Assembly: GCA_002633025.1 (NCBI GenBank)
Contig: NMRB01000242.1
Coordinates: forward strand, 197,951-261,950
Origin: Notospermus geniculatus
Taxonomy: Eukaryota; Nemertea; Pilidiophora; Heteronemertea; Lineidae
Length of the DNA stretch: 64,000 nucleotides
Direction of reading: 5' to 3'
Numbering within the stretch: the first letter of the stretch is position 1; each line of letters opens with the position of its first letter. Shown here piece after piece: positions 11,103 to 24,290 of this stretch. The notes below the pieces were generated by a model. It did not search any database. It was not told where the DNA came from and saw only the letters and a list, made by a program, of their open reading frames with translations. The translations under genes were made by a program, and so were the position numbers.

Positions 11103-14100
11103 ATGTGGCGATTTAAAGTTACCAAGTTCAAGAATACTCGAGGGAAGGTCCCCAAGAAGGAAGTAAGTTTCTGATCCTGAAAATGATATATTAAGCACCA
11201 AATATGGCATTAGCTCTGCAGGTACATTGGGCAAGAAAGGTACAGCAGGAGGAAACAGGTGTGCCCGAAGTAAACCTCTACTGTCAATAGTACAGCAGGA
11301 GGAAACGGGAGTGCCCGAAGTAAACCTCTACTGTCAATAGTACAGCAGGAGGAAACAGGAGTGCCGGATGTTAACCTCTACTGTCAATAGTACAGCAGGA
11401 GGAAACAGGAGTGCCGGATGTTAACCTCTACTGTCAATAGTACAGCAGGAGGAAACAGGAGTGCCCGATGTAAATCTCTACTGTCAATAGTACAGCAGGA
11501 GGAAACAGGAGTGCCCGAAGTAAACCTCTACTGTCAATAGTACAGCAGGAGGAAACAGGAGTGCCCGATGTTAACCTCTACTGTCAATAGTACAGCAGGA
11601 GGAAACAGGAGTGCCCAGAGAAAGTCAGCGCTGTCAAGGAGAGTCACCCTTTCTATCACATGAAGGACGGGGCATATTGGGCAGATTATGCAGAGCAGGA
11701 GGAGACTGGAATGCCCAGAGGAAACTGCCCAATGGACATGTGGACAGCTGATTGATGCGTGAAATCTAAGTCTTGATACCACTTGTATATTTCCTTATTT
11801 TCCAGGAATGGATCACTGGGATACCCATCGGGAACCTGAAAATGTCTAGTGGAAATCACATCAAGGCCAACAGCAAGTTTATGGCCTTCAATGTGGACTC
11901 CATTGGTAAGGAGGTCATTGTTCCTTCTTGTGAGGCAACCTGGGCCTAGTTGAATGCCCAGTGCTCAGTAACTGCACCTCATTTCCTTACCGTACTTGTA
12001 ACTGTGGACCCTGGCCAGACTACACATGATTGTTCGGAAGCTGCATGGATTTTGATCATCAAATGGTTCTTTTGCAGGGGGCGCAGTTGGTATTTTACCT
12101 CTCGATGCTAACGGCCGACAGTCAGGGTGTCCAACAACGATACACGGTCACTCAGGTTGGTTGAAGAATCATCTTACGTTCTTGGAAGTGCCTCAGAAAA
12201 GTGTGCAATATTATCAATCACAGGCAAAACTGATGTTGTTTATCAAAATGATTATGAAGTTCATGTGTATTTGACCTCATTGTCTGCGGAACTGGGCTAA
12301 TTAGTTGCATTTAAGATATCATTTGATGTGATTTAATCACTCCATGACTTCCAATTACCCCGGTATCCTATAATTAATTACAGAGTTTGTATCTGACTTG
12401 GATTTCTCCCCATTTCATGATGGGATCCTGGCTACCGGGTCTTATGATGGATCAGTAAGTTCAGACTAATTACAAGAATTCACTGTCTTCACTGGAGGAG
12501 GATGAACCATGAAATATGTCCTTTACTTCTACACATACCAGTGCTGCAAAAGATAGACTCTACTTGAACCACTAGACTTTAATTTGAACTGCCATAGATA
12601 GACTCTCCTTTGACTGCTATAGATAGACACTACTTGAACTGCTAGCTATAGACTCTACTTGAACTGCTAGGGCCTATAAAGATTCTCTCAAACAGTCACC
12701 AAAGTCTTTTAATTCTGGAATAGGAGCTGTCAGTGAGTTGACCAACAGGTGTCACTACGGCCCAATCCAATGCATATAACGGATCCATTCATTCTTGATT
12801 GAGCACCAATCAAGACAAGTTTCTTTTGCGTTGGCCCACTAGAACTTTGCTGCCATCTTTTGGCAATAGGGGCAGGTGACTCCTCCTATTGCACTGTTTT
12901 GTAACTGTATCTTGGGAATTGTATTGCAGGTAAAACTTTGGAACATTCCTGATGAGTTGGGAGAGAATATCAACGACCCCACATTTGCCATCCCAACAGA
13001 GCCAAGGAGAATAGAAAACGTTCTCTGGCATCCTACTGCTGATAATATCCTAGCCGCCTCGTCGAACCAGACGGTTAGGATTTGGGATATCGGTGCTGAG
13101 AAGGAAGTGTTTGGTAAGGAGGCGTATCAATTTGTAATTTGTGAAGATTGAAATGACGGGATAGGTCACGTTATTATTGACACTCTGGATGCGATTCTTA
13201 ATTGGCTTATCTTCATGTAACTGAGATTGAGACTTGGTTTTCTCGTTCACTTTTCCAGTATTGGAAGGGTGTGAGGACTCGCTGCAGGGCATGAGCTGGA
13301 AGGGCGACGGCAGTTTGCTGGCCACGACGAGTAAAGACAAGATGGTCAGGATATTTGATCCCAGGGAACAGAAAGTCACGGCAGAAGCTTCAGGCCACGA
13401 CAGTATCAAGGACTCGAGGGTCGTTTGGCTCGGGAACAGTGACAGAATAGCCACTACAGGATTTGCTAAGGTGCATATTCCTGCAAATTGGTGACCAAAT
13501 TATCAAGAAGTGGATGTATCATAACAATGAGAATGACTTCAAGGTCACAAGTAATCACTATGACAATTTTATTTCAGGACCGTTCAAGAGAGCTGACCAT
13601 CAGGGACAGTCGCCAGTTGACCAAGCCACTAAAGGCACAACAAGTTGATATGTCCAATGGGTAAAATAATCTTAATCAGATTTCAGGACATGTGTTTGAA
13701 CTACGTTTCTCAAGTTCTTAGTTCCTGTGATCCTGTTTTTGCTGGGATAATGAACCTTGTAACTGTTGACTCCCTCAAGGAACTCCAGTGTGGTCAGTTT
13801 TCTGTTCTATTTGCAGCACCTTGATGCCATTTTATGATGAGGATACCAAGATGTTGTTCCTTGCTGGAAAGGTAGGTCTATGAATCCTCTGCCTTGTCGT
13901 TAGAACATGCAGAAATGTACAGTAACTCTGTTCATTGTTAATTTCATTATCTTTTTTTCTGCTGAATGACACTTTATTTCTCTTCTCCAGGGTGATATGA
14001 GTATAAAGTTTTATGAACTGCTGGATACAGATGATGTTCTCACTACAGGTGAGTTGTGCCAAAAATTCATAACTGAGCGAATTTTTGGTTATGCGTATGA

Positions 14101-17100
14101 TTACTGTCATCACCATGGCAGGGTTCATCCTCCCCTTTATGCACTAGAGGGCTCCCCCCCCCATCAGGCAGGAGATCATGCCCATTTTGGAGCCATAGTG
14201 GTAAGGGATCGTCTCCAAATTGTTTTCGTTTCAAACGCGTTTCAACGTATGTCAATATCGTTTGAAAATCGTTTGGAATTTTTATACTCCAACGAAACTG
14301 AAGTGATTTTCCAACGATTTTCCAAACGGTTTTGAAACGAATTCTCCCCAAACGAAAACCAAACGGAAAGTACCAAACGAATTCCGCAACAAAGTGCAAA
14401 CGTTTTTGTTCCCAACGAAAATGAAACGTTTCATGCACCGAATGAAATTCAAACGTTTTTAGCGCCGATCAGAATGCAAAATGTTTTCATGTCAAACGAA
14501 ATGCAAACGTTTCTTGTGCTTGGAAAAAAACGTTGTTCGTTTGAAACGCATTGGAACGTTTGTCTCGCTCGACAAAATTCTAAAACGTTTCTCCGCATTG
14601 GAACGTTTGTCTCGCTCGACAAAATTCTAAAACGTTTCTCTGAAGAAATCAAACGAATATTTCGTTTGGGATCAAACGAAATTGCAACGAAAATGCGGGC
14701 CATGTCAAACGTTTTTCAAGCAGTTCTCAAACGAATTTTTTCGTTTCAATTTCGTTTGTGAAAAGTGGTTTTAAATTCGTTTAAACGAATTCCAAACGTT
14801 TGTATTTTGGAGACGATCCCTAAAGTGGTAGAGATTTGGGCTTATGGCCGAAAGGTCATGGGTTTGAATCCCAGATGCCGAAGTTGGTTAGGATCATCCA
14901 TTACAATGGATCACCAAAGTTGAAAATGTCAAGCCCTGGAGGTGATCGTCAGTTATCAGAGTTACTTCAGTAGCCACTGTTGTTGAAGAACCTGATAGCC
15001 TAGTGGTTATCACGTCCGCTTAGCAAGCGGCAGGTCCCGGGTTCGAATCCAGCCCGGGCCACAATGGGATTTCATTCCCGGCTCTTCAGTCCGTTGCATT
15101 GGACAGTAAGCCGTGGTGCCTTGTACCTTGTGTCTTTGCAAGGGCAAGTAAAAGACCCCATCCAAGTGAGGAACATGAGTAGCTTGTGATGGCCTCCTCC
15201 GTACTTAGCAGGGCCAATAATGCTACAGCGTCGGCCCTGACGGAAAAATGAATACAAATACTGTTGTTGATTTCAGAGCAAACTGAGTCATTACCTGAAC
15301 AGATTCAAGGATTAGCTGTGGTGCCCAAACTTGCCATGAACGTTATGGATGCAGAGGTCGACCGTTTTATAGTCTTAGCCAAGAATACGATTATAACTGT
15401 ACCATATCAAGTACCAAGGAAGGTAAGCCTCCAAGTCATTGATTAACAAACTTCCTTTGCGGACGTCTCTGCCTCAGGACACCTCTCTATTAAGGAGTTC
15501 TGTCCTGAAGTAGGTCATGTCTGTTCATTTGGACCTCTGTAATTAGGACACCTCTCAATCTAAGCACTGTTTCTCAGTCACAATGGTGTCCTTGATAGAG
15601 AGGTTCTGCTTTAATCATGACAACTTTAAAATGTGTGTCGGTTGTGATGAACATATTTTGTATTCTCGGCGAGCACTGCTACATAATATAACATTCCACC
15701 AGAGGAGAGTAGGCCACACACTCACTGCCTCAATTTATGTGACAATTGTGTCTCTTTCCAGTCTTACACAGAGTTCCATGCTGATCTCTTCCCCGACACT
15801 AACAATAACATTCCAGCGATGTCAGCTGAGGAATGGCTTGCCGGAGAGAACAAACTGGTAGGTCCACTGTTTAAGCCACATGTAACAAATGTCTGGTGAA
15901 ATGATGTCCCACTTGCATGAAACTGAAAGCAGCTAGTGACAGCAGCAAAACTACACGAGTGAGTGTGTCGTGGAGACCATTGGCCTAACATGAATTATTG
16001 TATCATGAATGTATGAAACCACAATTCCTTATGACATCATCTTATTATCTGTCTTATCCAGCTTGGAAAGGTGAACCTGAAGCCAGAGGGTGTTGCGATA
16101 GGTTGTCCATCACCTCTGGTGAAACACAAGGTGGTGGCGAGCCCTGCTGTCCCGGCTGGTTCTAGTCGTCCTACTGATGCAGCTGGTGCTGCTGCTGCCC
16201 CTAGTCTGGCCAGTGCAAGTGACAGCATCAAGAAACTTGAAGCTATGCAAAATAATGGAGCTGCTGCTGGTGAGGTGAGGACTTATTCATATTTTCAGAG
16301 TGGCACAGTGGAAACATTTGCACTTGTCACCTCTGAAATTCTGGGTTCGATCCCCGGTCAGACCTGTTCTTCATGTGATAGAGAGGACGACTGTCTTTGA
16401 CAACAAAGATTTTCTCTGGACAATCCAGTTTCCTCCTGCTGTAAATCTAGTGCATGAGTTGTCAAAGTGAACCAGGATAGGTGGGCAGAAATCGACTAAG
16501 TGATGTTTTTCATCTCCAGGGCGATGGTGCTGCCCAAAATGGCGGAGGTATTGTGATTGAGAAACGAGAGGTTGAGCAAATAACTGTCAAGATCAGCAAC
16601 GTCCTACCAGGCTTCCGACCGACCAAGTTTCGCCATCTGAAAGGCACTGTTACCCACAAGAGTACCCACATCACTAACATACGGAACCTTGGAAAGAGTA
16701 TACCAAGAGAGAGCGACGGGTTTGCCGCGAATCCGCTGAGGTGTGCTGTTCCCCTGACTGGGCCTGCTGGCTTGATTGCAATCTATGAGGTACGGAAATG
16801 GCCCTCGAGGCCGCATACATATAACCCTCCAAATTTCATTAAAATCTGGCTGCTGTGCTTGAATTAGCTGGGTAAATGACCTTATCAGAAGTGAATTTCT
16901 AACGTACTGTATCCCAACCTTTTCTTGCAGTTCAGTAAACCTGGACGTCTTCCAGACGGTGTGATCCCAGCCTTGCAGAACGGGAAGAAGGTCACAGACT
17001 ATGTATGGGATCCTTTTGATAACAGCAGACTGGTCGCTGGTAAGTTCATCATAATCACTAATTTTGTGATCATATGATGTAGAGTAGAACATCCCCTAAC

Positions 17101-20100
17101 AGATAGCTCTGCCAGCAGGACACCTCTCTAGTAAGGCCACAAGAATTCGTGCTCCAGTAGGTCACATCTGTTCATTTTGACCTAAGGATTGAGGACACCT
17201 CTCAGTAATGTAAGGACACATGGGGTGGTCCTAAAGGTGTCCTGATAGAGAGAATCCACCAGACTATACTTATTCTAAATTTGAGAATGAACTCTGTCCA
17301 GCATTGGATCACTGATTTCCAGTTGTGGTTCAGTCTCTTCCAATAAGATAACTGATCAAACTTTAAATGTTCTACGCCCAGGCTGTGATGATGGTAGGAT
17401 TCACATCTGGAGAATACCAGACGGCGGACTGACTGAGACCCTCACAGAGCCCGAGGGACACCTCGTCGGCCATGATGAACGGATCAGTTTCCTGAGGTTC
17501 CACCCTCTTGCCAATGACGTCATGGCGACGGGATCGTATGACGGCACAATCAGGCTGTTCGATATAAAGAGTGGGGAGGAGAAATACAGATTGGAAGGCC
17601 ATACTGATTCCGTAAGTGTTCTGTTTCCTAATGCGTATTCCTAGAAAATTCACCGATGGAAGGCACACTGATTCTGTGAGAGTGCAGTTTCCAACACATG
17701 TTCGAAGAAAATTCATGAATTGCTGGATATTTCTCGTTGAAAATGTCGTCTGCTCTCACTTGGTGCTCTATCATCACTGGCCAACTTGTCTCAACTTTTT
17801 TGCAGATTTTCTGTCTCTCTTGGAGCCCTTGTGGGAAATACTTTGTAACAGCTTGCAAAGATGCAAGAATCAGGGTCTATGAACCAAGAGTTTCAACGGA
17901 ACCAATCAGGGTAAGGGATTAATGTAATTAGGGTCTTCAGACCCCTCAAAGAGGATGAATGAAATCGTGATTTTCGGTTTATTCTTTTGCTCAATGCATT
18001 CTTATGACAAATTTTTGCATACCATCTACTGGTTCTTTTAACTTTACAGGAGGGACCAGGACCAAGTGGCACACAGGGTGCTCGAATCTTCTGGGCATGT
18101 GAGGGGAAGTTCTTGGTCGTTCTTGGCTACAACAGGTAAGCAATCAGTCCCTAGAAACAAGACTACAATTCCCAGAGGTGAGGATGAGGGTGAAGGAGGC
18201 ATTGCACGTGACATCCACAATGAAACTCAACTGGTGCTACTGCATGATTGTGTTGATCATTGATATTACATGATCATGGACTAATATAAGATGCCATTGG
18301 TCTTTATTTGCAGGAGTTCAGAGCGACAGATCTTTGTGTTTGACAGCAATGATCTATCTCAGGCACTCTCTCAGGTCAACTTGGATCCCTCGCCATTGAT
18401 TTATATACCATTCTATGATGAAGACAGCTCAACTCTCTTTGTAACCAGCAGGGTAAGTAGGCCTGTGATCTTTCTATTTCTCACTTTGAAAGCAATGATT
18501 CTGGGACACGACTCAAGTTCAGGCTGACTTGCAACTCTCACATCGTGTGCTGTTTCTAGATACTGATACAGAGATTAGGAAAAGGAAGGCTTTCATACTG
18601 TACACATGTTGGAAGCACTGAATGGGGATCATGCCGACTGTGACAGGATGATGATCCCGTGACTTAAGTCCCCAGCTGTATACAGGTCACCAGGAAATAA
18701 CCTCAAATTCTCAGCATGCACGGGATTATTGACTTTGTTCATTAGCCTGCAGGGATGATTACTCAGTATTGCAGAAACCTGGACAAAACAGAATCACATG
18801 AGACATAATTGCTGCTGTGTGTATTTGTGAGATCAGTTGATCAGTCACAAATGATGTGCTGATAGTTTCCAAAATCTCCAACAGGGGTGTTTAATTCATC
18901 CAGTCTTATGGGCTTGGATTGAGGGTGTATTGAGAGACTTTCCTCATATTTCAGGGTGAAGGTTTGATCCGAGCTTTTGAGATTGGTGAAGATGCCCCTC
19001 ATATCTTTGAACTCTCCTCATACAAAGCAGAAGGCCTACATCAGGGATTGTCATTCTTGCCAAAGAACCAATGTGATGTGAAGAAGGTGGAGTTTGCACG
19101 AAGCTATCGGCTGACCAACAACCATGTTGAGCCTCTTATATTCACTGTACCTAGAGTTAAGGTGAGGACCTTGAGCTACACAGTGTCATCAACGTGGCAT
19201 GTCAGAGTGGTGCAGTAGAAACTGAAAGCTTGTCACCGAAGAGGTGTGGGTTCGATTCCCAGTTCTTGTATTCCCTAAGTCTCATCCAGTGTTCTCTCTT
19301 CCAGCTTCATTCCAGCGACTCATAGTCAAGAGAGGAAGATTCATCACCAGTTTTCTTGTATTTCAGAAAGAGTATTTCCAGGACGATGTCTTCCCAGACA
19401 CCAAGGTCCTATGGGAACCAACACTGACTGCTGATGAATGGTTCTCTGGTGTTGACAGGGAGCCAAAGAGGATAAGCTTAAAACCAGAGGGAATGGAGAA
19501 CTGTAAGTGGTTTGTTGATGGTCTAGTCTTTTCACTACCAAGGCTAATTTGTTGAAAATGAAAACATGTACCAAAAGCTTGAATCGCAACCGAAACCTCT
19601 CACATAGATATTTATTGGAAAGCTCTCAGTGAACGCCCATGGTGCCTCGGGATCCTGAACATGAGGACCTTAACAAGACAGTAGGGTGGTTAAGATAACG
19701 TTTCGAGTCTCGACTCCGACTTTCATCAAATACAACGGGTTTTTCCGAAGCAATGGTGTTTACTCATTCAGGAGAATGAATAGAACCCGCCTGGGTGGTA
19801 AATTTATCTCGGACTTGAAAAATCTGAATTTTAGCCCCTCGGTGTCGGAGCGGGAATGGGAGTCGGACCAGATCTTAACCTCGCTAATGAGTGACTTGAG
19901 ACCATCTTTGTTCCAGGGAGCGATAGCAAGGCAGAGACACCTAAACTTAAACCCAAATACGACAGCAACGCCCCGGATGCATTTAAAACGGACGAGGAGA
20001 AGAAGGAAGAGCTGATGGGGCGATGGACAGGGATGATGGAGGAGCAAAAAGGACCGATGCCGCAGGATTTGACTGAGGGATGCGAATCTGATGAATGGGT

Positions 20101-20485
20101 AAATTTAAATCTTTGTTTTTCAGCCCCTGATAGCAGTTTGTTGATGCTCCCTTCATTCCATTAAAGGAAGTGGCATGAAGGGGTTATTCACTATGCCTAT
20201 AGACGATTCTCAAATTGGCAGATCTGCGCACTTCCACTGAAATCTCAACCAGAACCTCAACCTGAAACCGGCTGACGTGACACCATCCATGATTCAACAA
20301 TGGCCGAGCCTGATGCAACGTCTTCGACATCACTGTCGTGGGGTTGTCTGCGTTACATCATTCAGTTTCAGACCGAGGTTGTGGTTTAGATTTCGGTGGA
20401 AGTGCGCAGATCTTTGTCATGTACGTCAGTATGAGAATGGTCTATTGATTGCTCATTTCATTTCTTTCAGAGCGATGAAGCGTGA
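11103..20485 (+). CDS. CORO7: Coronin-7, complete, 22 coding exons, 944 aa
   Basis: Coronin-7 carries two coronin beta-propeller units in tandem; in animals it acts in Golgi export and endosome-linked actin control. Exons: 11103-11162, 11806-11905, 12078-12155, 12384-12454, 12930-13113, 13259-13470, 13578-13660, 13817-13871, 13991-14048, 15277-15422, 15762-15857, 16062-16274, 16520-16789, 16931-17039, 17382-17611, 17806-17910, 18050-18135, 18314-18452, 18955-19161, 19367-19502, 19917-20098, 20471-20485. Every phase joins, and the sum is 2835 nt including TGA. The start MWRFKVTKFKNTRGK matches the coronin signature. Unit 1 shows DLDFSPFHDGILATGS, VRIWDIG and VRIFDPREQK; the linker is Ala/Ser/Pro-rich (~residues 410-460). 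Unit 2 shows RESDGFAANPLR, VWDPFD and the FFHPLAxDVxATxSYDGTIRLFD-like blade. The tail is acidic, ending ESDEWSDEA. Human CORO7 is 925 residues, so this copy is full length and looks intact. Confidence 0.96.
11241..11617. repeat. 50-bp minisatellite in CORO7 intron 1
   Basis: Seven exact-length 50-bp units run from 11241 to 11590, each starting TACAGCAGGAGGAAACAGG and ending CTACTGTCAATAG, then a partial unit follows. Units differ at only a few sites (CCCGAAGTAA versus CCGGATGTTA). A diverged related piece, GCAGAGCAGGAGGAGACTGG, occurs near 11690. Confidence 0.95.
14205..14820. mobile_element. 616-bp PIF/Harbinger-like MITE with AACGTTT-rich interior
   Basis: The termini GGGATCGTCTCCAAA and TTTGGAGACGATCCC are perfect inverted repeats. 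TAA flanks each side, a 3-bp target duplication typical of PIF/Harbinger. The interior is packed with variants of AAACG, CGTTT and GAAACGAA on both strands and encodes no plausible transposase. It sits in CORO7 intron 9. Confidence 0.8.
14991..15255 (+). mobile_element. tRNA-derived SINE, family 1
   Basis: The head contains a pol III A box (TAGCCTAGTGG) and B box (GGTTCGAATCC) in a tRNA-like fold whose loop reads TTAGCAA. A non-tRNA body follows, ending GGCCAATAATGCTACAGCG..CCCTGACGGAAAAATGAATAC. A second copy lies at 32551-32800. It is too diverged and tailed to be a functional tRNA gene. Confidence 0.85.
15462..15612. repeat. Dispersed GACACCTCT repeat
   Basis: The phrases GGACACCTCTCTATTAAGG, GTCATGTCTGTTCATTT and GGACACCTCTCAATCTAAG, ending GATAGAGAGGTTCTGC, form a loose inverted repeat. 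The same order of phrases recurs at 17086, 35652, 40494 and 56370. Confidence 0.7.
16296..16455 (+). mobile_element. tRNA-like SINE, family 2
   Basis: It starts CAGAGTGGCACAGTGGAAAC (A-box region), with GGGTTCGATCCCC as B box and the tail phrase CCAGTTTCCTCCTGCT. Related copies are at 38187, 48744 and, shorter, 19203. It sits in CORO7 intron 12. Confidence 0.65.
17086..17270. repeat. Dispersed GACACCTCT repeat
   Basis: This is a copy of the 15462 family in CORO7 intron 14, with AGGACACCTCTCTAGTAAGG, GTCACATCTGTTCATTTTG and GATAGAGAGAATCCACC in the same order. Confidence 0.7.
20220..20413. mobile_element. Palindromic element in the last CORO7 intron
   Basis: Arms AGATCTGCGCACTTCCAC and GTGGAAGTGCGCAGATCT are exact complements, with further complementarity (CTCAACCTGAAACC / GGTCTGAAACTG) toward the core. 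No target duplication was identified with confidence. Confidence 0.75.
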
Positions 20486-22912
20486 AAAAACTGAACTCAA
20501 GAGTTAACCTTGGAATTCAATTGAATGGAGGAATTCACACACGAGCTTCCAGTTCAGTTATTCCCAGTCATACTGCATCTCAGTGGAGGTTGAATCCTGG
20601 TCATCTGTTACTTTGTGAAATGATGAGTTACAGAAGGTCACTGCCGTTTTGTTGCATGGCTAAACTCAGATAGATTTGCACAGCATTATTTCATAATATT
20701 GCACCATTTGCTCTAATGACTTGTTTTGTCACGTTGTTTTAAAACTGTAAGCACAAAATTCAGTTGTCATATGGATACACAATACATGCACCTATGTACT
20801 AATTACACATATACTATGATACTTTGCTTTGGCGAAGGTGAGGTTGTGAATGCACATTGTGCACACATGCAGGTGCATGCCTGTAGTTTCAACTATGAAT
20901 GAAGTCTCACCAGATTGCACATTACAACCAATGGACTCGCAGAATGGTGCTACATGTATGAAGACCCGGTCAGTTTTAGAATTTTATGTCACCGAAATAC
21001 CACGGACAGACACCATTGTGAAATTTCTATGTCATGGTATATGAAGGATCTGTGATGCTTTTCACGTCAGCTCTCTCTCTATGCAGGATTTTGTTATTGA
21101 CATGATTTGTTGTACCCGGTAGTAGGAAGTAGGCCTACATGTAAATGTTGCTGTTACTCAAGGTTGTAGATCAGTAGGGACTTGAGGTATCAGTGAAGAT
21201 ACGTATCTTCTAGTGATACTCACTCTCCAGACAGTGATAACCTCTCCAAGGATTCCCACCCTGTGCGGAGTTTGAGTGGTCTCTTCACTCAACTTCATAG
21301 TACGGTAAGTGGTGCACACCTTTACAGGGCCTGCATGCATTAAACTGTGTTGTTGCACACCAAAGATTACCGGTAGCATTGTTCTGGTATTTTTATGGTG
21401 TTCTGAAAAGAGGTCACATAAATACTACATGTAGTATGGTTATTTGGGCTTTTTTGTTGCAATGAGTAGGTGTACTTCTGAGATGATTGGTTTTGGGATG
21501 CTGTGCATAATGTTAACATAGCAGTGCTGTTTTATCTACACCATTGACCTCTTAAGTTGAGATTATGTTTAAGTTGCATTATCAGATTTGTTTGTTATTT
21601 GTTAGTGGGAAACTAGGACCATTTAAGATCGTCGTGATATTTTTAATAACATGTCAGTTTGGCTGGGATGATGTGCTTCCCTTACCGTTTCCGTGGTAAC
21701 GCATTGGGCTGCTGGGCTAGATGTGAGATTTCAGTGTCTGTGTATTATAAATGTTAGGCATCATAGACTGATAATTTAATAGAAATATATGTGTTCTTGT
21801 ATGGAATGTTATTGGTATATATTCATAGACAACACAATATTAACACAACCGGTGGACATCAGTATTCCAGTTATTACCCTGTCTACAGATGCCAAGGTCA
21901 CTGGGTAAATCCTACCTCTTACCCAGGTGTCTTGACCTCATGGTAGTGTATAATCAAGGTTAACTTCAAGAAAACCCGGCACAAGGTCTTCACCAATGGG
22001 TTTTCGGGTACGGTATGGCTGAGTTCCGTGTGGTGAAAGTAGATCTTCGTACTTAATGAACTCGGACCTCAAATATCTGTTTATTCTGGCATAACCAGGA
22101 AGTATTTCATAACCAGAATGAAATTCAGGGCACACTACACCGTACCTTTTGTAGGGAGGTAGAAATTTGACACATCACATGGCTTGCATATGACTGTTCA
22201 ATGTATTTGAACATCATATGTCCTGTTCTTTCATTCTTATGCTTGGAGAAAACTGTCTGTTATATGTGAATCTAAGTGTTCTGATTTCATCCCCTGACCA
22301 GTGTCAAAGTATTGTGTCAATTTTTTCTTAAAAACACTAACACAAAACAAACTTTTAAAGTTCTTTGTAAAAAGTGATTACTTCTAAAGATTTTTTACTA
22401 AAAACTTAAAAGATTTATTTTCAGATGTACTATTTACAATTATGTGAATGAGTGATAATGTAAAATACGGTATGTGAATGTACTGGTACTATGCATGTTT
22501 GCATGTGATAGGTAATTCGACCAAAGGTATTATAGTATGAATTCCACTCTCCTGCTTGATGACTCAGGAATGGACAAGTTTTGAGCAAATTGGGTATTCA
22601 ATGACCTTTGAACCAACAGGGTATCCAATCAGTTTTAAGCCAAATGGATATTCAAGGAGTTGTGAGCAACTGGGGTTTGCAATGAGTTTTCACTTGCCAA
22701 GTGATGTGGGGGCCAGTAACAGAAGAAAAGAGACTATGCACCTGAATGTTGGGAAGGATAAAGTTCATTCAGAAGAGACCCGTTTTCATTTCATTTTCAC
22801 TTGCAATTGTATATAAACATAATGTCAACGGAAAATATAGCATGTACAGGTATGGTAGAATGAATAAATTCCATAATGAAACCGAGCAGTTATTTAGTTT
22901 GTACGAAACATA

Positions 22913-23199
22913 CAGTACAGGTCACAATTGGCATCCCTACGGCTTCGCGTAAGTCACTCGTAAGTTAGAGTAACTTACGCATAACTCACGGCTTTGGTGT
23001 CGCGTAACTCACCGCGTAACTCCCCAAAATCGCGTAACTCGCCTCGTAGCTCACTGTGTAACTCACCGCGTAACTAGCGAAATTCGCGTAACTCATCTCA
23101 TAAGTTACGCGTAACATAGCTCGTGAGTTGTTGCGTAAGTTACGAGTGACTTACGCATAACTTACGCGAATTTAGGGATGTCAATTGTGACCTGTACTG
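22913..23199. mobile_element. TA-flanked element with CGTAACTCAC array, copy 1
   Basis: The ends CAGTACAGGTCACAATTG and CAATTGTGACCTGTACTG are inverted repeats, flanked by TA (22911-22912 and 23200-23201). The 287-bp interior is built almost wholly from variants of GCGTAACTCAC, TAAGTTACGCG and CTCGTAAGTTA. TA target and CAGT ends suggest a Tc1/mariner-type non-autonomous element. Confidence 0.85.
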
Positions 23200-24290
23200 T
23201 ATGGGGTCAAGGACCAGCATGCAAATGATGATGAAGTTTCAGGCAACAGCGCCACTACGGCGTTTCCTTTGCTTACCAGATGGTTTCCAGAGGCCTTCGT
23301 ACACACTGGTGCCTGTAATGAAAGTCTATCAGCTCTTGATCTGTCGAGTACCGGTAACAAGAGAAGTGCTCTTTTGATCTTTGCGGGTGCCTGACGAATG
23401 GCTGAATGAAGGAAAATGAGAAGTTGAAACTGCTGCAAAATGCTACTTTTATTTCTGACATTAAGACATTTACAATACAATCTCACATAGAGGACAAACG
23501 ACTTTTAAAGTTGAATTTATGATTTGGTATGATGAGATTTAAATACGTGAATAATTTATCGGTAAATAAATTATGAAAATCAGACTTCAGTGCACAGCTA
23601 TATTCATTTATGATTCACCAGGCTTACAATGAATAAGAAGTTTGCCAAATTTGTGGAGAAGGGTACAACTTGATCAGAGCATCTGGCTTGGCAGTAGTGG
23701 CAAATCCACGCAACCAAGGACACAACTTATGTAATGACACTGCCGGCATTTACTTCACACTCCAAGGCGGCAAGTGAATTGACATGACAAAGAACCAGCC
23801 AAAGTTACCGTTATGTGTAACGACTTTGATGACTAATTGATTACACGGCTCTGTAGACTGAGATCATACTAGTCTCACCCAACACATTACAAAGAATGAC
23901 AGACAAAATGGAAGCGCTGTATTGAAGTTGTGCTGAGCATTCATGATGATTCTATGGGTAAAAATATCTGCTGCAAACTATAATTTCATCTGTCAGGTCT
24001 TGAGACTGGTCAATGCTGGTGAATCGTGAAGCCAGACCCTGAATATGGAATCAGAGATGCTCTTCCTCTCTCTCTTTGGTTTGTGGGCAGTCAGAGCCAT
24101 AGGCCTACCCCTAACGGGATGCACACTTGAAGCAAGTCCTTTGAATCTTCTGAATGTCCTTGCTTTCAAGTCCTTTTTAAGTTCAAGGGGCACAATTTGT
24201 GAAGGCTGTGGAAGAGAATAAGAACTTTGATTGATGAAAACTAACCAGAGTGTCATCTGAGTGCTTTGCACCATTCTCTATTGCTGATCT

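Noticed and set aside
11241-11617. CRISPR-like regular array
   Set aside because: Units are contiguous with no unique spacers, in an intron of a eukaryotic gene; it is a minisatellite.
14991-15070. Functional tRNA gene
   Set aside because: A and B boxes are present, but a non-tRNA body follows and another copy exists at 32551, so it is a SINE head.
22556-22816. Open frame with repeated GYxxxFEPxG-like peptide
   Set aside because: It derives from a short degenerate ~33-bp repeat in the intergenic region, without splice or homology support.
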